Source of the DNA: Pseudomonas gingeri
GTDB taxonomy: Bacteria; Pseudomonadota; Gammaproteobacteria; Pseudomonadales; Pseudomonadaceae
Reading direction: 5' to 3'
DNA: 64,000 nucleotides
Assembly: GCF_013385425.1 (NCBI RefSeq)
Contig: NZ_JACAQA010000031.1
Span: forward strand, 1-64,000
The first letter of the stretch is position 1. The number at the start of each line of letters is the position of its first letter. Position numbers and translations under genes: made by a program. Shown in pieces: positions 1 through 9,123 of this stretch. The notes beneath the pieces were generated by a model, which worked only from the letters and a program-made list of their open reading frames with translations, ran no database searches and was not told where the DNA came from.

Positions 1-47
1 GCTTATTTTCACTTTTCTGTCACAAAGGTCAAAAGCACCGCAAAAAC

Positions 48-76
48 GACTATGGGAGCCTGCGGCTCCCATAGTC
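48..76 (-). terminator. Rho-independent terminator of tyrS
   Basis: A perfect 13-bp inverted repeat with a 3-base loop lies 24 bases past the tyrS stop. Read on the minus strand it is followed by a short T run (GTTTTTG), the usual form of an intrinsic terminator. The bases before it at the window edge show nothing recognisable. Confidence 0.85.
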
Positions 77-100
77 TTGGTTTCTATCTATAAAGCAGCA

Positions 101-1300
101 TTACTCGGCCTTGAGGGTAATCCGCGCAAACGCTTTCTTACCGGCCTGGCAAACATGGGTAGCACCGAGCTTGTATATAAAGGCGCGATCGACAACCTCA
201 CCATCTATACGCACGCCACCGGAACCCAGCAGATCACGAGCGACCGCCGAGTTCTTCACCAGACCGGCCTTATTGAGGACGGCAGCAATCGGCATGTCTT
301 CAGCCGCACTGATTTCAACTTCAGGCAGATCATCCGGCAACTCGCCTTCCTTCATGCGATTACCTGCCGCACGATGAGCATTGGCCGCAGCCTCCTCACC
401 ATGGAAACGCGCGACGATCTCTTCAGCCAGCTTGATCTTGACATCACGCGGGTTGGCACCCGCCTCGACATCCTTGCGCAGCTGATTGATCTCATCCATC
501 GAGCGGAAGCTCAACAACTCGAAGTAACGCCACATCAGCGCATCCGGGATCGATACCAGCTTGCCGTACATGACACCCGGTGCTTCCTGGATCCCGACAT
601 AGTTCCCCAAAGACTTGGACATCTTCTTCACGCCATCCAGCCCTTCGAGCAATGGCATGGTGAGAATGCACTGGGCCTCCTGACCGTAGGCGCGTTGCAG
701 CTCACGCCCCATCAGCAGGTTGAACTTCTGGTCGGTACCGCCCAACTCGACATCCGCGCGCAGCGCAACGGAGTCATAGCCCTGTACCAGCGGGTAGAGG
801 AACTCATGGATGGCGATTGGCTGGTTGTTGGTATAGCGCTTGTCGAAGTCGTCGCGCTCGAGCATGCGCGCCACGGTGTACTGCGACGTCAGGCGAATGA
901 AATCCGCCGGCCCCATCTGATCCATCCAGGTGGAGTTGAACGCCACCTCGGTCTTGGCCGGATCAAGGATCTTGAATACCTGGGCCTTGTAGGTCTCGGC
1001 ATTCTCGAGAACCTGTTCACGGGTCAACGGTGGACGCGTGGCGCTCTTGCCGCTCGGATCACCGATCAAGCCGGTGAAGTCGCCGATCAGAAAGATCACC
1101 TGATGCCCCAGATCCTGGAACTGGCGCAGCTTGTTAATAAGGACTGTGTGCCCCAGGTGCAGATCCGGTGCCGTCGGGTCGAAGCCGGCCTTGATACGCA
1201 GCGGCTGGCCACGCTTGAGCTTCTCGACCAATTCGGACTCGACCAACACCTCTTCCGCACCACGCTTGATCAGCGCGAGCTGCTCTTCAACCGACTTCAT
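101..1300 (-). CDS. tyrS: Tyrosyl-tRNA synthetase
   Basis: This class I aminoacyl-tRNA synthetase charges tRNA-Tyr in the cytoplasm. The 399-residue protein shows the nucleotide-binding HLGH motif (HIGH type) near residue 45, the KMSKS loop (VKKMSKSLG) in the middle and a C-terminal S4-like RNA-binding segment (VLNKAGLVKNSAVARDLLGS). The reading frame is open further upstream, but the ATG at 1300 gives the normal N-terminus (MKSVEEQL) and family length. P. aeruginosa has two such enzymes and the one in this genomic position is called tyrZ, so that name would also fit. It is transcribed away from the M23 peptidase gene and ends at the hairpin at 48-76. Confidence 0.96.
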   Translation of the reverse strand: MKSVEEQLALIKRGAEEVLVESELVEKLKRGQPLRIKAGFDPTAPDLHLGHTVLINKLRQFQDLGHQVIFLIGDFTGLIGDPSGKSATRPPLTREQVLENAETYKAQVFKILDPAKTEVAFNSTWMDQMGPADFIRLTSQYTVARMLERDDFDKRYTNNQPIAIHEFLYPLVQGYDSVALRADVELGGTDQKFNLLMGRELQRAYGQEAQCILTMPLLEGLDGVKKMSKSLGNYVGIQEAPGVMYGKLVSIPDALMWRYFELLSFRSMDEINQLRKDVEAGANPRDVKIKLAEEIVARFHGEEAAANAHRAAGNRMKEGELPDDLPEVEISAAEDMPIAAVLNKAGLVKNSAVARDLLGSGGVRIDGEVVDRAFIYKLGATHVCQAGKKAFARITLKAE

Positions 1301-1509
1301 AACCAACCTGCAAGGCTCAGATTCAAAGGGGACCAACCATACAAGATCGCCGCCCAAATACAAGTTTTGCCCGGCATACGGGCACGAAACGCCCGTCCGC
1401 ACATGACAGACTTGCTTCAGGGATGATTTGGTTATATTTTATACAGTTATTTCATCTTCATCATGTCATTCATCTTTTCCAATTCATCTTCTTCAAAGTC
1501 AAATTACCT

Positions 1510-2928
1510 ATGACCACAGAGCCGACTAAAGCGCCCCCGCTTTATCCGAAGACCCACCTGCTGGCCGCAAGTGGGATCGCCGCCCTTCTCAGCCTGGCGC
1601 TACTGGTATTTCCTTCCAGTGACGTAGAAGCCAAGAAGACAACGCTGAACCTGGAGCTGGAAACCCCAGCCGATCAACTGACACAAGACAAAGACGCCGT
1701 CGAACTCGATCAAGCCACAAATGAAGGCAATCCATCGCCTTTCGCCCAGATCGACAACAGCGCCGAAGACACCCAGGAAACCGCCAAGACCGCCCCGGCC
1801 CCGGCCCCCGAGGAAAAAAAGCTCCCCGGCCATAGGGAGGTCACCGTAGCCCGCGGCGACACGCTTTCCACGCTGTTCGAAAAGGTCGGGCTGCCTGCTG
1901 CTTCAGTACATGAGGTCTTGGCCAGCGATAAACAAGCCAAGCTGTTTTCCCAGCTCAAGCATGGCCAGGTCCTGCAGTTCGAACTGACTCCCGACGGCCA
2001 GTTGACCAACCTGCACAGCCAGGTCAGCGACCTTGAGACCATCACCCTGACCAAGGGCGCGAAAGGCTTCACCTTCAAGCGCGTGATCGCCCAGCCGGTG
2101 GTTCGTTCAGCCTACGTGCACGGTGTGATCAACAGCTCGCTGTCGCTCTCTGCCCAACGTGCCGGCATGCCCCACAGCCTGACCCGCGAAATGGCCCATG
2201 TATTCGGCTATGACATCGACTTCGCCCAGGACATCCGCCCCGGCGACGAATTCGAAGTGATCTATGAACAGAAAGTGCTCAACGGCAAGACCATCGGCAC
2301 CGGCAGCATTCTCTCCGCGCGCTTTACCAGCCGCGGCAAGACCTTCACCGCCGTGCGTTATACCAACAAACAAGGCATCAGCAACTACTACACTGCTGAC
2401 GGCAACAGCATGCGCAAGGCCTTTATCCGCACCCCCGTGGACTTCGCCCGCATCAGCTCGCGCTTCTCCATGGGCCGCAAGCACCCGATCCTGAACAAGA
2501 TCCGCGCCCACAAAGGCGTCGACTATGCCGCCCCACGCGGTACGCCGATCAAGGCCACTGGCGACGGCAAGGTGATACTGGCCGGCCGTCGCGGCGGTTA
2601 CGGCAACACCGTGATCATCCAGCACGGCAATACCTACCGGACCCTGTACGGTCATATGCAGGGTTTTGCCAAGGGCATCCAGACCGGCAGCAACGTCAAG
2701 CAGGGCCAGGTGATCGGCTATATCGGCACCACCGGCCTGTCGACCGGCCCGCATCTGCATTACGAGTTCCAGGTCAATGGCGTGCACGTCGACCCGCTGG
2801 GCCAGAAACTGCCCATGGCCGATCCGATCGCCAAGTCCGAACGCGCCCGCTTCCTGCAACAGAGCCAGCCGTTGATGGCGCGCATGAACCAGGAAAAACC
2901 CAGCAAAGTCGCCTCGGCCAAACGGTAA
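1510..2928 (+). CDS. M23-family murein endopeptidase (MepM-like)
   Basis: A predicted cell-envelope metallopeptidase that cuts peptidoglycan cross-links. The 472-residue protein has an N-terminal membrane anchor (about residues 18-38, LLAASGIAALLSLALLVF), a Pro/Glu-rich linker, an OapA/LysM-like domain (VTVARGDTLSTLFEKVGL) and a C-terminal LytM/M23 domain. The zinc-site motifs are intact: HKGVDYAAPRGTP, GHM and HLHYEF. The frame is open 29 codons further upstream, but the ATG at 1510 puts the hydrophobic anchor in the normal place. anmK starts 6 bases after the stop, so the two are almost certainly cotranscribed, which fits a wall-turnover and recycling unit. Confidence 0.9.
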   Translation: MTTEPTKAPPLYPKTHLLAASGIAALLSLALLVFPSSDVEAKKTTLNLELETPADQLTQDKDAVELDQATNEGNPSPFAQIDNSAEDTQETAKTAPAPAPEEKKLPGHREVTVARGDTLSTLFEKVGLPAASVHEVLASDKQAKLFSQLKHGQVLQFELTPDGQLTNLHSQVSDLETITLTKGAKGFTFKRVIAQPVVRSAYVHGVINSSLSLSAQRAGMPHSLTREMAHVFGYDIDFAQDIRPGDEFEVIYEQKVLNGKTIGTGSILSARFTSRGKTFTAVRYTNKQGISNYYTADGNSMRKAFIRTPVDFARISSRFSMGRKHPILNKIRAHKGVDYAAPRGTPIKATGDGKVILAGRRGGYGNTVIIQHGNTYRTLYGHMQGFAKGIQTGSNVKQGQVIGYIGTTGLSTGPHLHYEFQVNGVHVDPLGQKLPMADPIAKSERARFLQQSQPLMARMNQEKPSKVASAKR

Positions 2929-2934
2929 ACCACA

Positions 2935-4023
2935 ATGCTCTACATAGGTGTGATGTCCGGAACCAGTCTCGATGGGCTGGACATTGCCCTGGTAGCGCTC
3001 GACGGTTCCATCCGGCTGCTGGCCAGCCACTACATTCCCATGCCCGAGGCCTTGCGCGTCGAGTTGCTTGGCCTGTGCGCCAGCGGCCCAGACGAAATTG
3101 CCCGCTGCGCCATCGCCGAGCAGAACTGGGTGACCCTCGCCGCCCAGGGCATCAATACCCTGCTGGAGCAACAAGGGCTCGCGCCGGGCGCCATTCGCGC
3201 CATCGGCAGTCACGGCCAGACTATCCGCCACGAACCGGCACGCGGCTTTACCGTGCAGATCGGCAACCCGGCCTTATTGGCGGAGCTGACCGGTATTACC
3301 GTCGTCGGCGACTTCCGCCGCCGCGATGTGGCCGCCGGCGGTCAGGGCGCGCCACTGGTTCCCGCCTTCCATGAAGCACTTTTCGAAGAACGCGCAGGCC
3401 ATAGCGCGGTACTGAATATCGGCGGTTTCAGCAATCTGAGCCTGATCGAGCCCAACAAGGCGGTCTCCGGTTTCGACTGCGGCCCTGGCAACGTGCTGCT
3501 CGACGCCTGGATTCAGGATCAACGCAACGAACCCTATGACCGTAACGGCCAATGGGCGGCCAGCGGCCAGGTGGAGCCCGCCCTGCTGCAGGCACTGCTC
3601 AGCGACCCGTTCTTTCAGGCCAAGGGGCCGAAAAGCACCGGCCGCGAGGTGTTCAACCTGCCCTGGCTGAAACAGCACCTGAGTCACCTGCCGCCCCTCG
3701 CGGCCGAAGACATCCAGGCCACCTTGCTCGAACTCAGCGCACGGACCATCGTCGAGTCACTGACTGGCGCCCAGGAGAACACGGAAGAATTGCTGGTGTG
3801 TGGCGGCGGCGCCCATAACGCGGCACTTATGGCTCGACTCAGCCAATTGCTGCCGGCCACTCGGGTTGCCAGCACCGCCACCCACGGCGTGGACCCCGAC
3901 TGGGTCGAAGCCATGGCCTTCGCCTGGCTGGCCCGGTGCTGCCTTGACGGCATCGCCGCCAATCGCCCCAGCGTCACCGGTGCCCGCGGCCTGCGGGTAC
4001 TGGGCGCGATCTACCCGGCCTGA
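2935..4023 (+). CDS. anmK: Anhydro-N-acetylmuramic acid kinase
   Basis: AnmK phosphorylates and opens 1,6-anhydro-MurNAc to MurNAc-6-phosphate during recycling of cell-wall fragments in the cytoplasm. The 362-residue protein has the family N-terminal phosphate-binding signature (GVMSGTSLDGLDIALV), the GSHGQTIRH motif, GFDCGPGN and the late ATP-site glycines (LLVCGGGAHN). It follows the M23 endopeptidase gene by 6 bases. The amgK-murU pair that completes the alternative MurNAc salvage route lies elsewhere in this window, at 30.0-31.7 kb. Confidence 0.96.
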   Translation: MLYIGVMSGTSLDGLDIALVALDGSIRLLASHYIPMPEALRVELLGLCASGPDEIARCAIAEQNWVTLAAQGINTLLEQQGLAPGAIRAIGSHGQTIRHEPARGFTVQIGNPALLAELTGITVVGDFRRRDVAAGGQGAPLVPAFHEALFEERAGHSAVLNIGGFSNLSLIEPNKAVSGFDCGPGNVLLDAWIQDQRNEPYDRNGQWAASGQVEPALLQALLSDPFFQAKGPKSTGREVFNLPWLKQHLSHLPPLAAEDIQATLLELSARTIVESLTGAQENTEELLVCGGGAHNAALMARLSQLLPATRVASTATHGVDPDWVEAMAFAWLARCCLDGIAANRPSVTGARGLRVLGAIYPA

Positions 4024-4031
4024 CACACAGC

Positions 4032-4057
4032 AAAACGCCGCGAAATTCGCGGCGTTT
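4032..4057. terminator. Bidirectional terminator between anmK and erpA
   Basis: A hairpin with a roughly 10-bp stem (AAACGCCGCG and its complement) is flanked by A and T runs on both sides. It sits in the 55-base gap between the converging genes anmK and erpA and can serve both. Confidence 0.8.
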
Positions 4058-4078
4058 AGGGTAAAGCACAAGCAATGA

Positions 4079-4429
4079 TCAGATCGAGAACGACGACCCG
4101 CAACCACAGGTGGTGGTGGCATTCGGGTTCTTGATCACAAACCGCGAGCCTTCCAGGCCTTCCTGGTAATCCACCTCTGCGCCTGCCAGGTACTGGAAGC
4201 TCATCGGATCGACCACCAGGCTGACGCCTTCGCGCTCGACGATGGTGTCGTCATCGGCCACTTCTTCATCGAAGGTGAAACCGTACTGAAACCCAGAACA
4301 ACCGCCGCCCGTAACGAATACGCGCAGCTTCAAGCGATCATTGCCCTCTTCATCGACCAGGCTCTTCACCTTGTGCGCGGCACCGTGGGTGAATTGCAAA
4401 GCCGTGGGGGTGAAGGATTCGACGCTCAT
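4079..4429 (-). CDS. erpA: A-type iron-sulfur cluster carrier ErpA
   Basis: This carrier delivers Fe-S clusters to apoproteins, including enzymes of isoprenoid synthesis and respiration. The 116-residue protein is of family length and has the three conserved cysteines of the HesB/IscA fold: Cys44 (GGGCSGFQ) and Cys108/Cys110 (CGCGSSFSI at the C-terminus). A good sigma-70 promoter lies upstream at 4477-4506. It converges with anmK on the shared terminator. Confidence 0.95.
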   Translation of the reverse strand: MSVESFTPTALQFTHGAAHKVKSLVDEEGNDRLKLRVFVTGGGCSGFQYGFTFDEEVADDDTIVEREGVSLVVDPMSFQYLAGAEVDYQEGLEGSRFVIKNPNATTTCGCGSSFSI

Positions 4430-4476
4430 GCTGACTATCTCCCGGCGTTACGCCGCCATAATGCGTGATGACGGGC

Positions 4477-4506
4477 ATTATCCGCTTCTCCTAGAAAAGC
4501 GGTCAA
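4477..4506 (-). promoter_or_regulatory. Sigma-70 promoter of erpA
   Basis: On the minus strand TTGACC (-35) and GATAAT (-10) are separated by 18 bases. The -10 box ends about 48 bases before the erpA ATG. This is one of the best promoter matches in the window. Confidence 0.6.
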
Positions 4507-4551
4507 CTATTGTTATGGTATATCAATCAACCCGGGCGACCTCACAGAATG

Positions 4552-4580
4552 CAAGAAGGCCCGTTAAACGGGCCTTCTTG
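4552..4580 (-). terminator. Terminator of argC
   Basis: A stem of about 13 bp (AAGAAGGCCCGTT and its complement) with a tiny loop lies 18 bases beyond the argC stop. There is no long T run, only CTTCTTG, but position and stem strength fit a terminator. Confidence 0.65.
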
Positions 4581-4598
4581 GTGAACGCGAGCGACGCC

Positions 4599-5633
4599 TT
4601 ACGGCAGCATGCCGGCATGGGACAGGCCCAGACGCTCGTCCAGACCGAACAGGATGTTCAGGTTCTGCACCGCCTGGCCCGAAGCGCCCTTGACCAGGTT
4701 GTCGATCACCGACAACACCACCACCAGGTCACCATCCTGCGGACGGTGCACGGCAATCCGGCAGACGTTGGCGCCACGCACGCTACGGGTTTCCGGATGG
4801 CTACCAGCTGGCATCACGTCGACGAACGGCTCGTTGGCATAACGCTCCTCGAACAGCGCCTGCAGATCCACCGAGCGGTCGACCACGGTCGCGTATAGCG
4901 TGGAGTGGATACCCCGGATCATCGGCGTGAGGTGCGGCACGAAGGTCAGACCCACATCATGGCCGGCAGCGCGGCGCAGTCCCTGACGAATTTCCGGCAG
5001 GTGACGGTGCCCCTTGACCGCATAGGCCTTCATGCTTTCGGAGGTTTCCGAGTACAGCGAACCGACACTGGCACCGCGACCGGCACCGCTGACACCCGAC
5101 TTGCAGTCAGCGATCAACCGCGTGGTATCCGCCAGTCCCGCCTCAAGCAGCGGCAGGAAACCCAACTGGGTCGCGGTCGGATAGCAACCCGGCACGGCAA
5201 TCAGACGGGCTTGCTTGATCTTCTCTCGGTTCACTTCCGGCAGACCGTAGACCGCCTCTTCCAGCAACGCCGGGGCACCATGGGGTTGGCCGTACCACTT
5301 GGCCCACTCTTCGGCGTCCTGCAGACGGAAGTCGGCGGACAGATCGATCACCTTGGTGCCGGCGGACAACAGCTCACCGGCCAGGGCATGGGCCACACCA
5401 TGGGGCGTGGCGAAGAACACCACGTCGCAGGCAGCAAGGGCATTGATGTCCGGAACGCTGAACGCCAGGCCGTCGTAGTGGCCACGCAGGTTCGGGTACA
5501 TATCGGCCACGGCGAGGCCCGCCTCGGATCGCGAAGTGATGACTGCCACTTCTGCCTGCGGATGCTGTGCCAACAGACGCAGCAATTCGACACCGGTGTA
5601 ACCCGTGCCGCCGACGATACCGACCTTGACCAT
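4599..5633 (-). CDS. argC: N-acetyl-gamma-glutamyl-phosphate reductase
   Basis: ArgC makes N-acetylglutamate semialdehyde with NADPH, the third step of arginine biosynthesis. The 344-residue protein begins with the dinucleotide-binding motif GIVGGTGYTGVEL and has the catalytic cysteine at residue 150 (AVPGCYPTATQLG). The length matches the long bacterial form. It stands alone between the erpA promoter region and the divergent hemJ gene. Confidence 0.97.
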   Translation of the reverse strand: MVKVGIVGGTGYTGVELLRLLAQHPQAEVAVITSRSEAGLAVADMYPNLRGHYDGLAFSVPDINALAACDVVFFATPHGVAHALAGELLSAGTKVIDLSADFRLQDAEEWAKWYGQPHGAPALLEEAVYGLPEVNREKIKQARLIAVPGCYPTATQLGFLPLLEAGLADTTRLIADCKSGVSGAGRGASVGSLYSETSESMKAYAVKGHRHLPEIRQGLRRAAGHDVGLTFVPHLTPMIRGIHSTLYATVVDRSVDLQALFEERYANEPFVDVMPAGSHPETRSVRGANVCRIAVHRPQDGDLVVVLSVIDNLVKGASGQAVQNLNILFGLDERLGLSHAGMLP

Positions 5634-5767
5634 GACCTACCCTCAACGAAACCACTGGAAAGCCCACGATAATAGGGGCCGCGCGCGCCTGCGACAACCG
5701 TCAAGGTGACGTGCGGACGCTCAAGCCTCTACTATTCGACCTACCGTGAACCTGGGAATAACTAAAA

Positions 5768-6196
5768 ATGCTCTATCTGTGGGTCAAAGCCTTTCATATC
5801 GTCAGTGTCGTCTGCTGGTTTGCCGGCCTGTTCTATCTACCACGCCTGTTTGTCTACCACGCCCAGAGCGAGGACAGCGTCAGCAAGGAACGCTTCAGCG
5901 TCATGGAGCGCAAACTGTATCGCGGGATCATGGGCCCGGCGATGATCGCCACGCTGATCTTCGGCGGCTGGCTGATCGCTCTCAACCCGAGCCTCTTCAG
6001 CCAGGGCGGCTGGATCCACGCCAAACTGACCCTGGTGGTGGTGCTGATCGGCTACCACCATATGTGCGGCGCCCAGGTGAAACGTTTTGCCCGTGGCGAA
6101 AACACCCGCAGTCATGTCTTTTATCGCTGGTTCAATGAAGTGCCGGTTCTGCTATTGCTGGCTATTGTCATTCTGGTCGTTGTCCGACCGTTCTAG
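5768..6196 (+). CDS. hemJ: Protoporphyrinogen IX oxidase HemJ
   Basis: HemJ-family membrane proteins oxidise protoporphyrinogen IX to protoporphyrin IX in heme synthesis. The 142-residue protein is almost wholly hydrophobic, with about four membrane helices. The N-terminal stretch WVKAFHIVSVVCWFAGLFY contains the conserved histidine and the following YLPRLFVYH has the conserved basic residues. The sequence clearly resembles that family; activity itself is inferred. It is divergent from argC. Confidence 0.88.
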   Translation: MLYLWVKAFHIVSVVCWFAGLFYLPRLFVYHAQSEDSVSKERFSVMERKLYRGIMGPAMIATLIFGGWLIALNPSLFSQGGWIHAKLTLVVVLIGYHHMCGAQVKRFARGENTRSHVFYRWFNEVPVLLLLAIVILVVVRPF

Positions 6197-6231
6197 CTAC
6201 ACGTCACTCATCCCTGATCGGAGCACTCTCC

Positions 6232-7203
6232 ATGTCGCTGCCCGCCCTGCTCGAACAACGCCTGCGCTTGCCCGTGGTGGCCGCGCCGATGTTCCTGATT
6301 TCCAACCCGCAACTGGTGCTCGCCTGCTGCCGCAATGGGGTGGTGGGCAGTTTCCCGGCCCTGAACCAGCGCGAAAGCAGCGGCTTCAAGGCCTGGCTGG
6401 AGGAAATCGAAGCGGGCCTGGCGACCCTGGATAATCCGGCGCCATACGCCGTCAACCTGATCGTGCACAACAGCAACCCACGGCTACAGGCGGATCTGCA
6501 GATCTGCATCGAACACAAGGTGCCGATCGTCATCACCAGCCTGGGCGCGGTCAAGGAACTGGTGGACGCCGTACACAGCTACGGTGGCCTGGTGTTCCAC
6601 GATGTGACTACCCGCCGCCATGCCGAAAAAGCCGCCGAGGCCGGTGTCGACGGACTGATTGCCGTGGCGGCCGGTGCCGGTGGCCATGCCGGCACCTGGA
6701 GTCCGTTTGCCCTGATCGCCGAAATCCGCCAGTTCTTCGACAAAACCCTGCTGCTGGCCGGTTGTTTGAACCATGGTCACGAGATTCTCGCCGCGCAGTT
6801 GCTTGGCGCGGATCTGGCCTACTTCGGCACGCGATTTATCGGCACTACGGAAAGTCATGCATCCGACGCATATAAAGAGATGCTGCTCACATCCCAGGCA
6901 GTCGATATCGTGCACACTGCGGCGGTATCCGGGGTGCCCGCGAGCTTTATGCGCCAGAGCCTGGAAAACGCCGGCTTCGACCTCACCGCGCTGCAAGGCA
7001 AGGGCGAAGTCAACTTCGGCTCCAAGCTCAAGCCCATCAGCGACGAGGCCAAGGCCTGGAAAACCGTCTGGTCGGCCGGCCAGGGGGTGGGGGGTATCGA
7101 TGATTTGCCCAGTGTCGACCAGTTGGTCGCCCGGCTCGAGGCCGAGTACCGCAAGGCCCAGGCGCTGGCAGCAGAGTTGCCCCGGCACTGGCCACGCCCG
7201 TAA
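6232..7203 (+). CDS. Nitronate monooxygenase (NPD-like, FMN-dependent)
   Basis: A TIM-barrel flavoprotein of the nitronate monooxygenase/2-nitropropane dioxygenase family, which oxidises alkyl nitronates such as propionate-3-nitronate. The 323-residue sequence shows the N-terminal FMN-site motif PVVAAPMFLISNP and the glycine/histidine-rich loop VAAGAGGHAGTWS with the probable catalytic histidine. A GGAG ribosome site precedes the ATG. The gene starts 35 bases after hemJ and may be read with it. Its substrate cannot be told from sequence. Confidence 0.85.
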   Translation: MSLPALLEQRLRLPVVAAPMFLISNPQLVLACCRNGVVGSFPALNQRESSGFKAWLEEIEAGLATLDNPAPYAVNLIVHNSNPRLQADLQICIEHKVPIVITSLGAVKELVDAVHSYGGLVFHDVTTRRHAEKAAEAGVDGLIAVAAGAGGHAGTWSPFALIAEIRQFFDKTLLLAGCLNHGHEILAAQLLGADLAYFGTRFIGTTESHASDAYKEMLLTSQAVDIVHTAAVSGVPASFMRQSLENAGFDLTALQGKGEVNFGSKLKPISDEAKAWKTVWSAGQGVGGIDDLPSVDQLVARLEAEYRKAQALAAELPRHWPRP

Positions 7204-7260
7204 TATCTGTGTTGCAGGCTTGGCCTGCAACGCCAATGACTTGTGACAAGGACGCCCTTC

Positions 7261-8211
7261 ATGAGCGACAACCGCTTCAAAATCGTGTTCGACGGCGCCT
7301 TGCAGGCCGGCGTGGACAAAACCACCGCCCAGTTCAACCTGGCCGCGCTGTTCAAGACCGACGTCGCTTCGGTGGAACGTTTGTTCAGCGGCCAGCCGGT
7401 CGCCCTTAAGCGCGACCTTTCGGCCGCTGAGGCCGAGTCCTACCTGCAAGCCTTGCGCAAAACCGGTATCGAGGCGCGTCTGGAGGCCGAACCACCTACC
7501 GTTGAACTGAGCCTGGCGGATATCGATGACCTGCCGGCCAGCACACCGCCACCGGACACCACGACTTACCAATCCCCCTATGCCCCGCCACAAGCCCGGG
7601 TCGGCGACAACCTCCCGGCCTTCGGCCAACTCAAGGCCTTCACCACAAACGGGCGTATCGGTCGGCTGCGCTACCTGGCCTGGAGTGCCGTCCTGATGTT
7701 CGCAGCCCTCCCGATCGCCGGCGCCATCTTCGCCGTCGTCATGGGTACCGCGACAGCCTCGCCGAATACGGCGATCACCATCGGCGTTGTCTTCGGTGGC
7801 GCGGCCATCATCGCCTTAGTGGTCTTTTCCATCCAGATCGCCGTGCAGCGCCTGCACGATATCGGCTGGTCCGGCTGGCTCTGGCTGTTGACCCTGGTCC
7901 CCTTCGTGGGCAGCGTATTCCCTTTCGTGTTGATGCTCTGCCCCGGCAATAGCGGCGCCAACCAGTACGGCGCACCGCCACCGCCTAACAGTACCGCAGT
8001 CAAGGTCCTGGCCGTGTTCCCGTTCATTGGCGGGATCATCTTTGGCGTCGTTGCCGCGACCGGCGGCCTGGTCAACCTTGAGAAAGACTACAACAAGGAA
8101 TCGGCCAGCTATTCCGAAAGCAGCGATGCCGCCGCCACCGATGAGGCCGATGATGCAGCAGCCGAATCCGCTCCGCCCGCTGTAGACTATGACAAAGATG
8201 AAAAAGAATAA
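7261..8211 (+). CDS. DUF805 membrane protein with N-terminal soluble domain
   Basis: Function unknown. The 316-residue protein has three parts. Residues 1-75 are a soluble alpha/beta-looking module (FKIVFDGALQAGVDKTTAQF). Residues 125-260 form a DUF805 membrane domain with about four helices and the conserved RLHDIGWSGWLWLL segment. The last 45 residues are acidic and Ala/Ser-rich, probably disordered. I chose the ATG at 7261 (MSDNRFKI) over one 18 bases upstream because it begins at the conserved domain. It follows the nitronate monooxygenase gene by 57 bases on the same strand. Confidence 0.75.
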   Translation: MSDNRFKIVFDGALQAGVDKTTAQFNLAALFKTDVASVERLFSGQPVALKRDLSAAEAESYLQALRKTGIEARLEAEPPTVELSLADIDDLPASTPPPDTTTYQSPYAPPQARVGDNLPAFGQLKAFTTNGRIGRLRYLAWSAVLMFAALPIAGAIFAVVMGTATASPNTAITIGVVFGGAAIIALVVFSIQIAVQRLHDIGWSGWLWLLTLVPFVGSVFPFVLMLCPGNSGANQYGAPPPPNSTAVKVLAVFPFIGGIIFGVVAATGGLVNLEKDYNKESASYSESSDAAATDEADDAAAESAPPAVDYDKDEKE

Positions 8212-8271
8212 CGGTTTCTGAGCCTGCGACCCTCTGTCCCAAGGCTCGCCGCCGTTGTGATGGAGAACTGC

Positions 8272-9060
8272 ATGACCCGTTACGCCCTGATCACCGGCGC
8301 CTCCAGCGGCATCGGCCTGGCACTGGCCGAAGCCCTCGCGCGCCGCGGCCGCAGCCTGATTCTGGTGGCCCGCCAGCGTGATCAGCTGGAAACCATTGCC
8401 CTCGAACTGACCCAACGCTTCGGCGTCGAGGTGCTGTTTCGTGCCTGCGACCTGAGCGAGCCGCTGCGCCTTTCCGGTTTTCTGCTGGAACTGGAAGAAG
8501 GTGAGCGGCAGATCGACCTGCTGGTCAACTGCGCCGGCCTTGGCACCTGCGGTCCGTTCCTGGCCCAGGATTGGGGGACGGAGCAGGATCTGATCGAGGT
8601 CAACATCCTCGCCCTGACCCGACTTTGTCATACCCTGGGTAATCTCATGGCAATACAGGGTGGCGGGCAGATCCTCAACGTCGCCTCCGTCGCGGCGTTT
8701 CATCCCGCGCCCTGGATGAGCAGCTATTACGCGAGCAAGGCCTACGTACTGCACTTCTCCGAAGGTCTGCGCGAAGAGCTGAAGAAAACCGGCATCAAGG
8801 TGTCGGTACTCTGCCCGGGCCTGACCCGGACCGCGTTCTTTCGCACAGCACAGTTGGCCGTCGAAAAGCTTTCGAACAGCAAGCTGATGATGAGCCCCGA
8901 AGAAGTGGCGTTGTACGCCGTGCGCGCGCTGGACAAGAACCGCGCAGTGATCATTCCCGGCTGGCGTAACCGCTGGCTGGCCCGAGCTCCGCGCCTGATG
9001 CCGCGCTGGGCGATGCGCAAGCTCGCCGGTGTCGTGACCAAGGCCTATTGTCCGCGCTGA
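8272..9060 (+). CDS. Short-chain dehydrogenase/reductase
   Basis: An NAD(P)-dependent oxidoreductase of the classical SDR family. The 262-residue protein has the TGASSGIG cofactor motif at the N-terminus, the NCAGLG motif and a YASK catalytic tetrad segment (SSYYASKAYVLHF). After residue 220 there is a basic, hydrophobic tail (WRNRWLARAPRLMPRWAMRK) that may touch membranes. The frame is open 5 codons upstream, but MTRYALITG is the normal SDR N-terminus. The substrate is unknown. Confidence 0.82.
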   Translation: MTRYALITGASSGIGLALAEALARRGRSLILVARQRDQLETIALELTQRFGVEVLFRACDLSEPLRLSGFLLELEEGERQIDLLVNCAGLGTCGPFLAQDWGTEQDLIEVNILALTRLCHTLGNLMAIQGGGQILNVASVAAFHPAPWMSSYYASKAYVLHFSEGLREELKKTGIKVSVLCPGLTRTAFFRTAQLAVEKLSNSKLMMSPEEVALYAVRALDKNRAVIIPGWRNRWLARAPRLMPRWAMRKLAGVVTKAYCPR

Positions 9061-9123
9061 AACTTGAACTCACGGCCCTGTCCGTACAGACTCTGGCCCG
9101 ACCCACTCAATGGAGAAACAGCT

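Noticed and set aside
77..1426. A 449-codon open frame antisense to tyrS, and similar long antisense frames opposite trpE, lptD, surA, rpoD, dnaG and others
   Set aside because: They mirror well-supported genes in GC-rich DNA, have His/Gln/Arg-heavy products with no family resemblance and lack ribosome sites.
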